Part shown: piece by piece, positions 1-6,147 of the stretch
Layout of the letters: each line of letters opens with the position of its first letter
Position numbering within the stretch: position 1 is the stretch's first letter
NCBI GenBank assembly: GCA_016870295.1
Contig: VGBY01000064.1
Span: 1-6,148, forward strand
Reading direction: 5' to 3'
Length of the DNA stretch: 6,148 nt
Origin: Actinomycetota bacterium
GTDB lineage: Bacteria > Actinomycetota > Acidimicrobiia > Acidimicrobiales > Ilumatobacteraceae
Notes under the pieces: model-generated
Databases searched by the model: none
What the model saw: the letters and a program-made list of their open reading frames with translations, nothing else
What the model was told of the DNA's origin: nothing
Made by a program: the position numbers and the translations under genes

Positions 1-1
1 A

Positions 2-112
2 CGCATCATTGGTGCTTCTCTGGTGACGTTCGTAGCAGCGCTGATTGTCGCGTCACCACTCATCCCTGTATCACGTTGGACTTTGCGGGAACGTCTCGGT
101 CGTGACGCCTAA
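2..112 (+). CDS. mreD: Probable MreD, C-terminal end (partial, cut by window edge)
   Basis: The last 36 residues of a protein are open from the left edge to a TAA stop. They form a hydrophobic helix (GASLVTFVAALIVASPLIP) followed by a short basic tail with RW and RERLGRD. This is what the end of a polytopic membrane protein looks like, and it fits MreD, the small membrane protein that links MreB/MreC to the elongation machinery. The identification rests mainly on position: the stop lies 17 nt before mrdA and rodA, and mreB-mreC-mreD-mrdA-rodA is a widely conserved order. The visible stretch is too short for a family motif, so another small membrane protein cannot be excluded. The gene is probably co-transcribed with mrdA. 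Confidence 0.6.
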   Translation, partial: RIIGASLVTFVAALIVASPLIPVSRWTLRERLGRDA

Positions 113-129
113 CCTCGCGCGGATGCAAC

Positions 130-2295
130 ATGGTAACTGACGCACAGCAACGCCGCTGGAGTTGGATGGGCGGCTTCGCCATGGCCTTGCTCGTGTTGCT
201 GCTGGCGCGCATCTGGTTCTTGCAGGCAGTTACGAAGGAAGAGACCGAGCAAATCATCCGCACGGTGCAATCGCGGGTTGTGAAGTTGATTCCTGAGCGC
301 GGGCGAATCTTCGATGTGAACGGCCGCATCGTTGCCGATAACAAACGAGTACTCATCGCGACGATAGATCGACGCGTGATCCTCGACCCGCAAGACCGCC
401 TGGAAATGTTCAAGCGACTGTCGGGCCCGCTCAACACGCCGATCGAACGTCTCTATACCCGTGCGGAAGACAAGCGCTACAACGAACTGTCGGAGATGCC
501 GCTCGCCTTCGACATCTCCGAAGAACAGGCGGCGTTCCTTATGGAACGCATCGAGGATTATCCGGGCGTAGTGATCAAAGAGGAGTGGCGTCGCATCTAT
601 CCCTACGGCGCAGTCGGTAGCCATGTGCTCGGTTTTCTCGGGGCCATCCAGAAGGACTCGGCCGCCTACTACAAGTCCCTGGGCTACGACCCGAACGAGC
701 GTGTTGGTCTGTATGGCGTCGAACTGACGTACGAGGTGGATCTGCGCGGAATACCAGGGTTCGTGCGCTACGAAGTCGACGCGGTGGGCCGCATCAAGAG
801 TGTGCTCGAGCGTGTCGAACCACAGTCGGGCAACGATGTGCAGTTGACGATCGACTTCCGCATGCAGCAGTTCGCCGAGCAGGCGCTGGAGTCGCAGTTG
901 CTCGTGCGCCAACGCAACGAAGCACCGAAAGTGATGTTGCCTGAGGGGATTCCCGACCCGCAATACGAAGAGGTGAACTACTACAAGGCACCGGCTGGCT
1001 CGGTGGTCGTGATGAACCACAACACCGGCGAAGTCGTGGCGATGGCCTCCTACCCGCGTTTTGATGCACGGTGGTTCACAGCAAACGTCGACGGCCAGAA
1101 GTTCGCGCAGGTGTTTCCGCAAACCGACGACCCCGACAGATCGATCCTCGTGAATCGCGCAGTTTCGGGGCGTTACAACCTCGGTAGTTCCTTCAAACCG
1201 TTCGTGGCGTACGCCGCGCTGAACTCTGGTCAGTTACCCGGAGGTGCCGCATACGAATTTGACGACCGCGGCACCTACAAACTGGAGAGCATCCCGAAAG
1301 AACGCTGTGACCAGGGCGTGAAGTGTGTGTTTCGCAATGCCATCTGCCGCGCAACTGGTGCCCCGTGCCGCTATGGCGAAGTAGATGTGCAGGCAGCGCT
1401 CGCGGTGTCGAGCGATACCTTTTTCTACAAAATCGGTGAGCAGATCCTCACCGAACGCGGGTATCAGCCGGTGCTGGAAACAGAAGTTCGTCGATTCGGT
1501 TTCGGCTCGCCGACCAACGTCGACCTGCCCTTTGAGTTCGCTGGCACGATTCCAAACGCCGCCTACAAGAAGTATCTCGCAAGTCTCGGCGTAATTGCCG
1601 AAGATGCTGGTCGTGCCTACTACGTCGGCGACAACGTGTTGTTCTCCATCGGGCAGGGACTGCTTTCGGCAACGCCACTACAAATGACGAACGCTTACTC
1701 TGCCCTCGCCAACGGTGGCAAGGTGTTCGAGCCGCGTGTCGTGCGGTCGGTCCTGACACCGGGCACCCGCAACAAGGCAGCGGGCTTGGCCGATCTGCCG
1801 AACGCATCGGTGGCACGGCGGGTGTCGGCAGAAACAAAGAAGACAACGATCCCGATGCGACCGGATGTGCGTCAACCGGTCGTCGATGGTTTGCGGCGTG
1901 TGATAACGGGGCCCGGCGTCAACTTCGACTATTACCACAAGACGACCGGCGAGAACCTCTTCCGCAATTACACCGGGATGCCGATTGCCGGTAAGACCGG
2001 CACGGCTCAGGGCTTCAAGAACCTGCCGTGGAACGACTCATCGGCGTTCGGGGCCTTCAGCCTCGACTCGACGCAGCCGTACAGCGCATTTGCCTATCTT
2101 GAAAAGGCGGGTTACGGTGCGGTTGCCGCGGCGCCCGTGGTGAAGTGCGTCTTTCTCGCCCTCAGCAAGCAATGGCGGATTGACGACATCGTGCCCGCGG
2201 ATCCGCTTGATACTGCATCGAACATCGCCGCCCCAACCGCGCGGTTGCGCAATCCGATGTGCCTCGTGAGCAGTTCGTTGGACGCCAGGGACTGA
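130..2295 (+). CDS. mrdA: Penicillin-binding protein 2 (class B transpeptidase of the elongasome)
   Basis: A 721-residue class B penicillin-binding protein that cross-links peptidoglycan on the outer face of the membrane, with RodA as its glycosyltransferase partner. A short cytoplasmic start (about 1-12) is followed by one membrane anchor (about 13-33). Next come a PBP dimerisation/pedestal region opening with PERGRIFD (55-62), then the transpeptidase domain (about 285-680). All three active-site motifs are present: SSFK at 353-356 (nucleophile S353), SSD at 427-429 (the SxN motif, with Asp third as in many PBP2 proteins) and KTGTAQ at 622-627. The GQG and TPLQM block before KTG is also typical. 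It is longer than E. coli PBP2 (about 630 residues). Four cysteines (393, 399, 406, 413) lie between the first two motifs. ATG 130 is chosen because it places a short charged tail before the anchor; a weak GGA lies 6 nt upstream. No PASTA domain is seen. Confidence 0.93.
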   Translation: MVTDAQQRRWSWMGGFAMALLVLLLARIWFLQAVTKEETEQIIRTVQSRVVKLIPERGRIFDVNGRIVADNKRVLIATIDRRVILDPQDRLEMFKRLSGPLNTPIERLYTRAEDKRYNELSEMPLAFDISEEQAAFLMERIEDYPGVVIKEEWRRIYPYGAVGSHVLGFLGAIQKDSAAYYKSLGYDPNERVGLYGVELTYEVDLRGIPGFVRYEVDAVGRIKSVLERVEPQSGNDVQLTIDFRMQQFAEQALESQLLVRQRNEAPKVMLPEGIPDPQYEEVNYYKAPAGSVVVMNHNTGEVVAMASYPRFDARWFTANVDGQKFAQVFPQTDDPDRSILVNRAVSGRYNLGSSFKPFVAYAALNSGQLPGGAAYEFDDRGTYKLESIPKERCDQGVKCVFRNAICRATGAPCRYGEVDVQAALAVSSDTFFYKIGEQILTERGYQPVLETEVRRFGFGSPTNVDLPFEFAGTIPNAAYKKYLASLGVIAEDAGRAYYVGDNVLFSIGQGLLSATPLQMTNAYSALANGGKVFEPRVVRSVLTPGTRNKAAGLADLPNASVARRVSAETKKTTIPMRPDVRQPVVDGLRRVITGPGVNFDYYHKTTGENLFRNYTGMPIAGKTGTAQGFKNLPWNDSSAFGAFSLDSTQPYSAFAYLEKAGYGAVAAAPVVKCVFLALSKQWRIDDIVPADPLDTASNIAAPTARLRNPMCLVSSSLDARD
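2287..2291 (+). promoter_or_regulatory. Ribosome binding site of rodA, inside the end of mrdA
   Basis: AGGGA lies 5 nt before the rodA ATG and overlaps the last codons of mrdA. Only one base separates the mrdA TGA from the rodA ATG. This arrangement supports translational coupling of PBP2 and RodA, which would keep the two partner enzymes in balance; the coupling itself is inferred. Confidence 0.6.
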
Positions 2296-2296
2296 C

Positions 2297-3469
2297 ATGT
2301 CAATTGCCTTTCGTGTTCGTCAACGTCCGACCGATCCGCGTGGTTCGGCCAGTGTGCTCGACCCGTGGCGCAACATCGACTGGTCGATGATCATCGCAGT
2401 TGCCACGTTGTTGGTGATTGGCGTCTTCAACATCTTTGCGACAACCAGCCCACGACTCGTACTACGTGGCGCCGACCCGTATTACTTCACCCAGCGACAA
2501 GTGATCTTCCTCATCGTGGCCGCCGCTGCATTGTTCGGTGTGATGTTCGTCGGACACGAATGGCTACGCGGCAAGGCCATGTGGTTCTATGCGCCAGCCA
2601 CGTTCTCCTTGCTCATCCTCTTGTTGTGGAGCCGCACCAGCGGAGAAACGAAACTCTCCTTCGACTTGGGGCCGATCGCCGTGCAGCCGGCGGAGATCAT
2701 GAAGCCAATCATCGTGTTGGTGTTGGCAGCGTGGTTCGCCGAGGCCGCCACGCGATCGCTGCCGTACGACGAAATCGTGCGCGCCGGCATCTTGGCAGGA
2801 ATCCCGTTCGGTCTCATTCTCTTTCAACCCGACCTCGGTTCGGCCATGACGCTTGCGGCCGGTGTCGTCGGTGTGTTGGTTGTTGCGGGCACCCAGCGTC
2901 GCCATTTCATCGGCGCGACGATTTTGGCGATCGGCAGTTTTATCGCGTCAATCTGGTCTGGTCTGGTGCGCGACTACCAACTTGAGCGCTTTACTGCGTT
3001 GTGGAATCAGAACAACACCACCGACTCGAGCCTGCAGGAACTCGTGTTGCAAGTGCGGTACGCCAAACGCGCCGTCGCAGCTGGCGGCTACTTCGGCAAG
3101 GGGTATCTGCAAGGGGAGTTGACGAACGGGCGATTCATCCCCGTGCAATCGACGGACTTCCCGTTTTCGGCACTCGGTGAACAATTTGGGCTCGTGGGCT
3201 GTGTGATCGTGCTCGCACTGTTCGCCTTCATTCTCTTGCGTGTCTGGATCGTCGGCCGCAATGCCAACTCGCCATTCGGACGGTTCATCGTGGCGGGGGT
3301 CTTCACCACACTGGCGTGGCAGGTGTTCCAGAACATCGGGATGACGATCGGCATCACCCCGGTGTCGGGTCTGCCGCTGCCCTTCATCTCCTACGGCGGT
3401 TCTCACCTCGTGGCGTGGGCGTTGATGATCGGGTTGGTGCAGAGCGTGGAAATGCGGCGCTCGGCGTAA
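2297..3469 (+). CDS. rodA: RodA, SEDS-family peptidoglycan glycosyltransferase
   Basis: A 390-residue multi-pass membrane protein of the SEDS (RodA/FtsW/SpoVE) family, which polymerises lipid II into glycan strands. After a basic cytoplasmic start (1-30) there are about ten hydrophobic segments, for example around 32-49, 69-85, 94-111 and 135-150. Family motifs seen are QPAE (130-133), QPDLGSA (177-183), STDFPF with D287, and GLPLPFISYGGS (358-369). D287 matches the essential Asp of the HTDFIF motif in E. coli RodA. The usual W-(I/L)-D-L-G reads SFDLG (121-125), so the conserved Trp is missing. FtsW is the alternative in this family, but the mreD and PBP2 neighbours favour RodA. It is the last gene of the wall-synthesis block, and a 181-nt gap follows. 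Confidence 0.93.
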   Translation: MSIAFRVRQRPTDPRGSASVLDPWRNIDWSMIIAVATLLVIGVFNIFATTSPRLVLRGADPYYFTQRQVIFLIVAAAALFGVMFVGHEWLRGKAMWFYAPATFSLLILLLWSRTSGETKLSFDLGPIAVQPAEIMKPIIVLVLAAWFAEAATRSLPYDEIVRAGILAGIPFGLILFQPDLGSAMTLAAGVVGVLVVAGTQRRHFIGATILAIGSFIASIWSGLVRDYQLERFTALWNQNNTTDSSLQELVLQVRYAKRAVAAGGYFGKGYLQGELTNGRFIPVQSTDFPFSALGEQFGLVGCVIVLALFAFILLRVWIVGRNANSPFGRFIVAGVFTTLAWQVFQNIGMTIGITPVSGLPLPFISYGGSHLVAWALMIGLVQSVEMRRSA

Positions 3470-3486
3470 CAGTCCGCCAACTGCTG

Positions 3487-3502
3487 GCTACCCCTCGGTA
3501 GC
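3487..3502 (+). other. Short hairpin just after rodA
   Basis: GCTACC and GGTAGC form a perfect 6-bp stem around a CCTC loop, 17 nt after the rodA stop. No T-run follows, so it is not a classical intrinsic terminator. It could weakly end or pause the wall-gene transcript, protect its 3' end, or be the first element of the RNase E/G leader. Its right arm overlaps the only -10-like sequence, TAGCAT. Confidence 0.45.
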
Positions 3503-3548
3503 ATGGAAGGTGGAGTTGGGAAACATCCCGACAACAGATTTCGACATA

Positions 3549-3562
3549 CGCACGAGCGTGCG
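3549..3562 (+). other. Second short hairpin in the RNase E/G leader
   Basis: CGCAC and GTGCG form a 5-bp GC-rich stem around a GAGC loop. A further CGCAC at 3581-3585, part of the palindrome GTGCGCAC, could compete for the same GTGCG arm, so two mutually exclusive folds are possible. In GC-rich DNA, stems of this size arise by chance, so the functional claim is weak. Confidence 0.35.
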
Positions 3563-3634
3563 AGCGCAAGGGGAGAAGTGCGCACCGCGCTACGGCACGG
3601 CAGTCCGGCGCATCTGGCGCGGAGTTGCCGCCAC

Positions 3635-3642
3635 AGGAAAGG
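3635..3642 (+). promoter_or_regulatory. Ribosome binding site that fixes the RNase E/G start
   Basis: AGGAAAGG lies 8 nt before ATG 3651. It is the clearest Shine-Dalgarno sequence in the window, and it decides the start in favour of ATG 3651 over the in-frame GTG at 3510. Confidence 0.75.
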
Positions 3643-3650
3643 TTTTTGAC

Positions 3651-5417
3651 ATGACGAACGAATCCGGCGAGAGCGAACGCTCACCCGTGGAGTTGCCCGA
3701 CCCGCCTCGCGAAGGTCGCCCATCGATCCCACCGCCGCCTGGTCGGGCCTTTCGTGCCGCCGAGACGCGTGCTGCGGAATCGCCTGACGATGACTCGCGT
3801 GATGGCGACACCCGCGATGGCGATACCCGTGAACGCGCCAGGCGTGACAATGCCCCTCGAGACAACGGCTCCCGAGATAACGGTGAGGCCCGCGAGGGAA
3901 GGAGCCGCGACGGGGGCCGCGAGGGTGGCGGTCGCAACCGGCGCCGTCGCCGGGGTGGCCGCAACCGCAATCGTGGTGGCCGCGATCGCAACACCGACCG
4001 CGCCGACCGTACTTCCGACCGCCGCTCACATCGCTCGCCAGAAGAGATCGACGCCGAACTCATCGCCCGCCGACGCGGCAAAGAACGCGACGGACGGCCG
4101 CTCGGTCGGTACCTCATGTGCGTGCACGTGCACAACGACCTGACGCAAGTGGCCGTGCTCGAGGGCCGCAGTCTGATCGAGCACTATGTGAGTCGCCCGG
4201 CCGATGACGTGTACCAAATCCACGGCAACATTTACCTCGGCAAGGTGCAAAACGTGCTGCCGGGGATGGAGGCAGCGTTCGTCGACATTGCGACGCCAAA
4301 GAACGCCGTGCTCTACCGGGGCGACGTGCAATTCGACAAAGAAGACGTCGTCGAGCAAGGACCCGAGCCACGCATCGAACACGTGCTGAAGCGTGGCCAG
4401 CTCATCCTTTGTCAGGTGACGAAGAACCCAATCGGTGAAAAGGGCGCCCGCCTCACGCAAGAAGTGTCGCTGCCAGGTCGATTCGTCGTGCTCATCCCGG
4501 ATTCAAAGACGTACGGCATCTCGAAGCGATTGCCCGAGGGCGAGCGTCGTCGCTTGCGCACCGTGTTGGATCGCATCAAGCCGAAGGAGCACGGGCTGAT
4601 CGTGCGCACTGCCGCCGAAAACGCCACCGAGCACGAGCTCACCACCGACATGAAGCAATTGGTGGAGCGTTGGGATCGCATCAAGCAACAGGCGGAGAAG
4701 GCCTCATCGCCGACGCTGCTCTATCGCGAGCCGTCGCTTGCGGTGCGGGTGATCCGCGAGGAGTTCAGCAGCGACTATCGGGGCATCGTCATCGATGACC
4801 GTGCATTGTTCGAAGAGGTACGCGACTACATCGGTGATTTCAACCCGGAGTTCGTCGATCGCGTCGAGTATTGGAGCGAAAAGGAGCAGGGCTTCCCGCT
4901 CTTTGAGCAGCACCGTGTGGTGGAACAGTTGCGCAAGGCGCTTGATCGCAAGGTGTGGCTACCGTCCGGAGGTTCGCTCGTCATCGAGCACACCGAGGCG
5001 CTCACCGTCATCGACGTGAACACCGGCAAGAACGTCGGCAAGAACAATCTCGAAGAAACGGTGCTCGGCAACAACCTCGAGGCCGCTGAGGAAATCGCCC
5101 ATCAACTTCGCTTGCGCGACATCGGCGGCATCATCGTGATCGACTTCATCGACATGGAGGTCAAGGAGAACCGCCGCCGAGTAGTGGAGGCATTCCGCAA
5201 GGCGCTGTCGCGCGACAAGACCCGTACCCAGGTGTTCGATATCTCCGAACTGGGCCTCGTGCAGATGACCCGCAAGCGCATCGGCGAGGGCTTGCTCACC
5301 GCATTCGCCGACACTTGTCAGTCGTGCCATGGTCGTGGGGTCATCGTCGACACCAAAATGTTGGAAGACGAGGCGGCAGTCGAGGCTGGTGCCGACCTGC
5401 CAAAGAACGCCCGATAG
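3651..5417 (+). CDS. rne: Ribonuclease E/G with a long disordered N-terminus
   Basis: A 588-residue endoribonuclease that cuts single-stranded AU-rich RNA, starting mRNA decay and maturing rRNA and tRNA precursors. Residues 1 to about 150 are low-complexity, rich in Arg, Asp, Gly and Asn, with pentapeptide repeats (50-79) and an Arg-rich patch (95-113). The catalytic core then begins with an S1-type region containing NIYLGKV (193-199). The 5'-monophosphate sensor pair is R319-T320 in GLIVRT. The catalytic Asp pair is D455 (TVIDVN) and D498 (VIDFID), spaced 43 residues apart as D303 and D346 are in E. coli RNase E. The zinc-link CQSC (556-559) is followed by HGRG. Only about 25 residues follow, so the long C-terminal scaffold of proteobacterial RNase E is absent. 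It probably heads a unit with rplU and rpmA. RNase E and G cannot be separated by the core alone. Confidence 0.93.
   Translation: MTNESGESERSPVELPDPPREGRPSIPPPPGRAFRAAETRAAESPDDDSRDGDTRDGDTRERARRDNAPRDNGSRDNGEAREGRSRDGGREGGGRNRRRRRGGRNRNRGGRDRNTDRADRTSDRRSHRSPEEIDAELIARRRGKERDGRPLGRYLMCVHVHNDLTQVAVLEGRSLIEHYVSRPADDVYQIHGNIYLGKVQNVLPGMEAAFVDIATPKNAVLYRGDVQFDKEDVVEQGPEPRIEHVLKRGQLILCQVTKNPIGEKGARLTQEVSLPGRFVVLIPDSKTYGISKRLPEGERRRLRTVLDRIKPKEHGLIVRTAAENATEHELTTDMKQLVERWDRIKQQAEKASSPTLLYREPSLAVRVIREEFSSDYRGIVIDDRALFEEVRDYIGDFNPEFVDRVEYWSEKEQGFPLFEQHRVVEQLRKALDRKVWLPSGGSLVIEHTEALTVIDVNTGKNVGKNNLEETVLGNNLEAAEEIAHQLRLRDIGGIIVIDFIDMEVKENRRRVVEAFRKALSRDKTRTQVFDISELGLVQMTRKRIGEGLLTAFADTCQSCHGRGVIVDTKMLEDEAAVEAGADLPKNAR
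3798..3887 (+). repeat. Degenerate 15-bp tandem repeat encoding R-D-x-x-x pentapeptides
   Basis: Six consecutive 15-bp units encode RDGDT, RDGDT, RERAR, RDNAP, RDNGS and RDNGE (residues 50-79 of the RNase E/G). Arg sits at residues 50, 55, 60, 65, 70 and 75, and Asp or Glu follows in every unit. The first two units differ at only two bases. Looser RE/RD units continue to about residue 94. The pattern points to growth of the disordered tail by in-frame duplication followed by divergence. Confidence 0.8.
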
Positions 5418-5431
5418 AGTACGAAGCCGTT

Positions 5432-5743
5432 ATGTACGCAGTAATCGCCACAGGTGGCAAGCAAGAAAAGGTGACGAGCGGGCAAACCTTGCGCGTCGAA
5501 TTGCTCGGCGGCGCCACCGGTTCTGAGGTCTCATTCCGTCCGGTGCTCGTCGTCGACGGCGGCACCGTGCTTTCCACCCCGAAGGAACTGGCCAAGGCCA
5601 GCGTGAAGGGCACCATCGTCGGCGTAGACGCCGGCGACAAGATCGACGGCTTCACCTACAAGCGTCGCACCAACCAGCGTCGTCGCTTCGGCCATCGTCA
5701 GCGCTACAGCGTCGTCAAGATCACCAGCATCGCGAAAGGCTGA
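5432..5743 (+). CDS. rplU: 50S ribosomal protein L21
   Basis: A 103-residue protein, the usual length of L21, which binds 23S rRNA in the large subunit. It begins MYAVIATGGKQEKV, matching the family start (YAVIxTGGKQ), and ends with the basic RNA-binding stretch TYKRRTNQRRRFGHRQRY (about 75-92) and a VVKITSI strand. ATG 5432 is chosen because this peptide starts exactly at the family N-terminus; upstream in-frame codons overlap the end of the RNase gene. Only a weak GAAG (5423-5426) precedes it, so translation may depend on ribosomes finishing the RNase gene 14 nt upstream. rplU-rpmA is an almost universal pair. Confidence 0.96.
   Translation: MYAVIATGGKQEKVTSGQTLRVELLGGATGSEVSFRPVLVVDGGTVLSTPKELAKASVKGTIVGVDAGDKIDGFTYKRRTNQRRRFGHRQRYSVVKITSIAKG
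5734..5739 (+). promoter_or_regulatory. Ribosome binding site of rpmA, inside the end of rplU
   Basis: GAAAGG lies 7 nt before the rpmA ATG, within the last codons of rplU. The two genes are separated by three bases, consistent with coupled translation of L21 and L27. Confidence 0.6.
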
Positions 5744-5746
5744 ATC

Positions 5747-6001
5747 ATGTCAAAGACAAAGGGTGGCGGTTCAACAAAGAACGGTCGCGATTCAAATGCG
5801 CAACGTCTCGGAGTCAAAGTGTTCGACGGCACGAAGATCACGGCTGGCAGCATCATCGTTCGCCAGCGCGGCACCAAGGTGCACCCGGGCAAGAACGTGC
5901 GTCGCGCCAGTGATGACTCGCTCTTCTCGCTCGTTGACGGCGCGGTGAAGTTCGGGCAGCGTCGCGGCCGCAAGGTCGTCGACGTTCTTCCCGTTGCCTG
6001 A
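5747..6001 (+). CDS. rpmA: 50S ribosomal protein L27
   Basis: An 84-residue protein of normal L27 length. Its N-terminal tail reaches the peptidyl transferase centre and helps position tRNA. The family signature is clear: KGGGSTKNGRDSNAQRLGVK (5-24), then GSIIVRQRGTKVHPG, DDSLFSLVDG and VKFG. The start MSKTKGGGS leaves the functional GGGS segment close to the N-terminus, so no leader of the kind cleaved in Firmicutes is present. It is the last gene of the RNase E/G - rplU - rpmA run. The GTPase gene obg, a frequent next gene, does not follow on this strand within the window. Confidence 0.97.
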   Translation: MSKTKGGGSTKNGRDSNAQRLGVKVFDGTKITAGSIIVRQRGTKVHPGKNVRRASDDSLFSLVDGAVKFGQRRGRKVVDVLPVA

Positions 6002-6021
6002 ACGTACTGCCCCTCGCCTAA

Positions 6022-6050
6022 GTCGCAAGTCGCCTAAGGCGGCGCGCGAC
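6022..6050 (+). terminator. Hairpin after rpmA, possible terminator without a T-run
   Basis: Outer arms GTCGC (6022-6026) and GCGAC (6046-6050) pair. After a 2x2 internal loop, an inner stem of six pairs (6029-6034 with 6038-6043, one G-T) closes on a TAA loop. It starts 21 nt after the rpmA stop and lies between two converging genes, so it may end transcription in either direction. No T-run follows on the plus strand; T-less hairpins have been proposed as terminators in high-GC bacteria. Repeats of TCGCCTAAG at 6014-6022 and 6030-6038 offer alternative pairings. Confidence 0.5.
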
Positions 6051-6060
6051 GGGAACTCTG

Positions 6061-6147
6061 TCAGCCGCTTAGCGCGGCGCGCAACATGTCTTTGAACTTT
6101 GCCTGATCGGCGCGCAGCACCACTCGTGTGTTGGCCGGCTTCTTCGT
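6061..6147 (-). CDS. Unidentified protein, C-terminal end (partial, cut by window edge)
   Basis: Read on the minus strand, an open frame enters from the right edge and ends in TGA. The 28 visible residues include KKPANTRVVLRADQAKFKDM and end in LRAALSG. The sequence looks like real protein: a basic stretch, a short strand, then an amphipathic helix (about ADQAKFKDMLRAAL) at the C-terminus. I do not recognise the family. The plus strand has no comparable frame here, which supports a gene convergent with rpmA, 59 nt away. The evidence is only length and composition, so this remains tentative. Confidence 0.5.
   Translation of the reverse strand, partial: TKKPANTRVVLRADQAKFKDMLRAALSG

Larger units (their letters stand above)
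3470..3650 (+). promoter_or_regulatory. Non-coding gap: probable 5' leader of the RNase E/G mRNA
   Basis: This is the only sizeable gap on the coding strand. It could be read as a 47-codon extension of the RNase gene from GTG 3510, but that peptide resembles no RNase part, and a much better ribosome binding site precedes ATG 3651. The gap holds two hairpins (3487-3502 and 3549-3562) and a palindrome GTGCGCAC (3578-3585), whose CGCAC could also pair with the GTGCG arm of the second hairpin. A TAGCAT at 3499-3504 fits a loose -10 consensus, but I find no matching -35. In E. coli the rne leader controls RNase E level by self-cleavage; a similar role here is inference. Confidence 0.5.

Noticed and set aside
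123..140. A five-codon mini-frame (ATG to TGA) overlapping the mrdA start
   Set aside because: Such a short frame is expected by chance, and nothing suggests it controls mrdA.
109..1122. A 337-codon open frame on the minus strand across the first half of mrdA
   Set aside because: It lies opposite a gene with all family motifs intact; it is rich in His, Arg and Val as expected for the complement of GC-rich codons, and resembles no known protein.
3499..3504. TAGCAT as a promoter -10 element before RNase E/G
   Set aside because: No -35-like hexamer stands at suitable spacing, and the hexamer overlaps a hairpin arm, so a promoter call cannot be supported.
3403..4135. Long minus-strand frames opposite the N-terminal part of RNase E/G
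   Set aside because: They are the antisense reading of a low-complexity Arg-rich coding stretch, which naturally lacks stops; the repetitive Arg/Ser/Pro composition is a by-product.
4026..4460. A 144-codon minus-strand frame opposite the S1 region of RNase E/G
   Set aside because: The plus-strand frame is conserved RNase E/G core, and the antisense peptide has no recognisable domain.
5315..5743. A longer L21 starting upstream inside the RNase gene
   Set aside because: The extra N-terminal residues are the out-of-frame reading of the RNase end; the family N-terminus begins exactly at ATG 5432.
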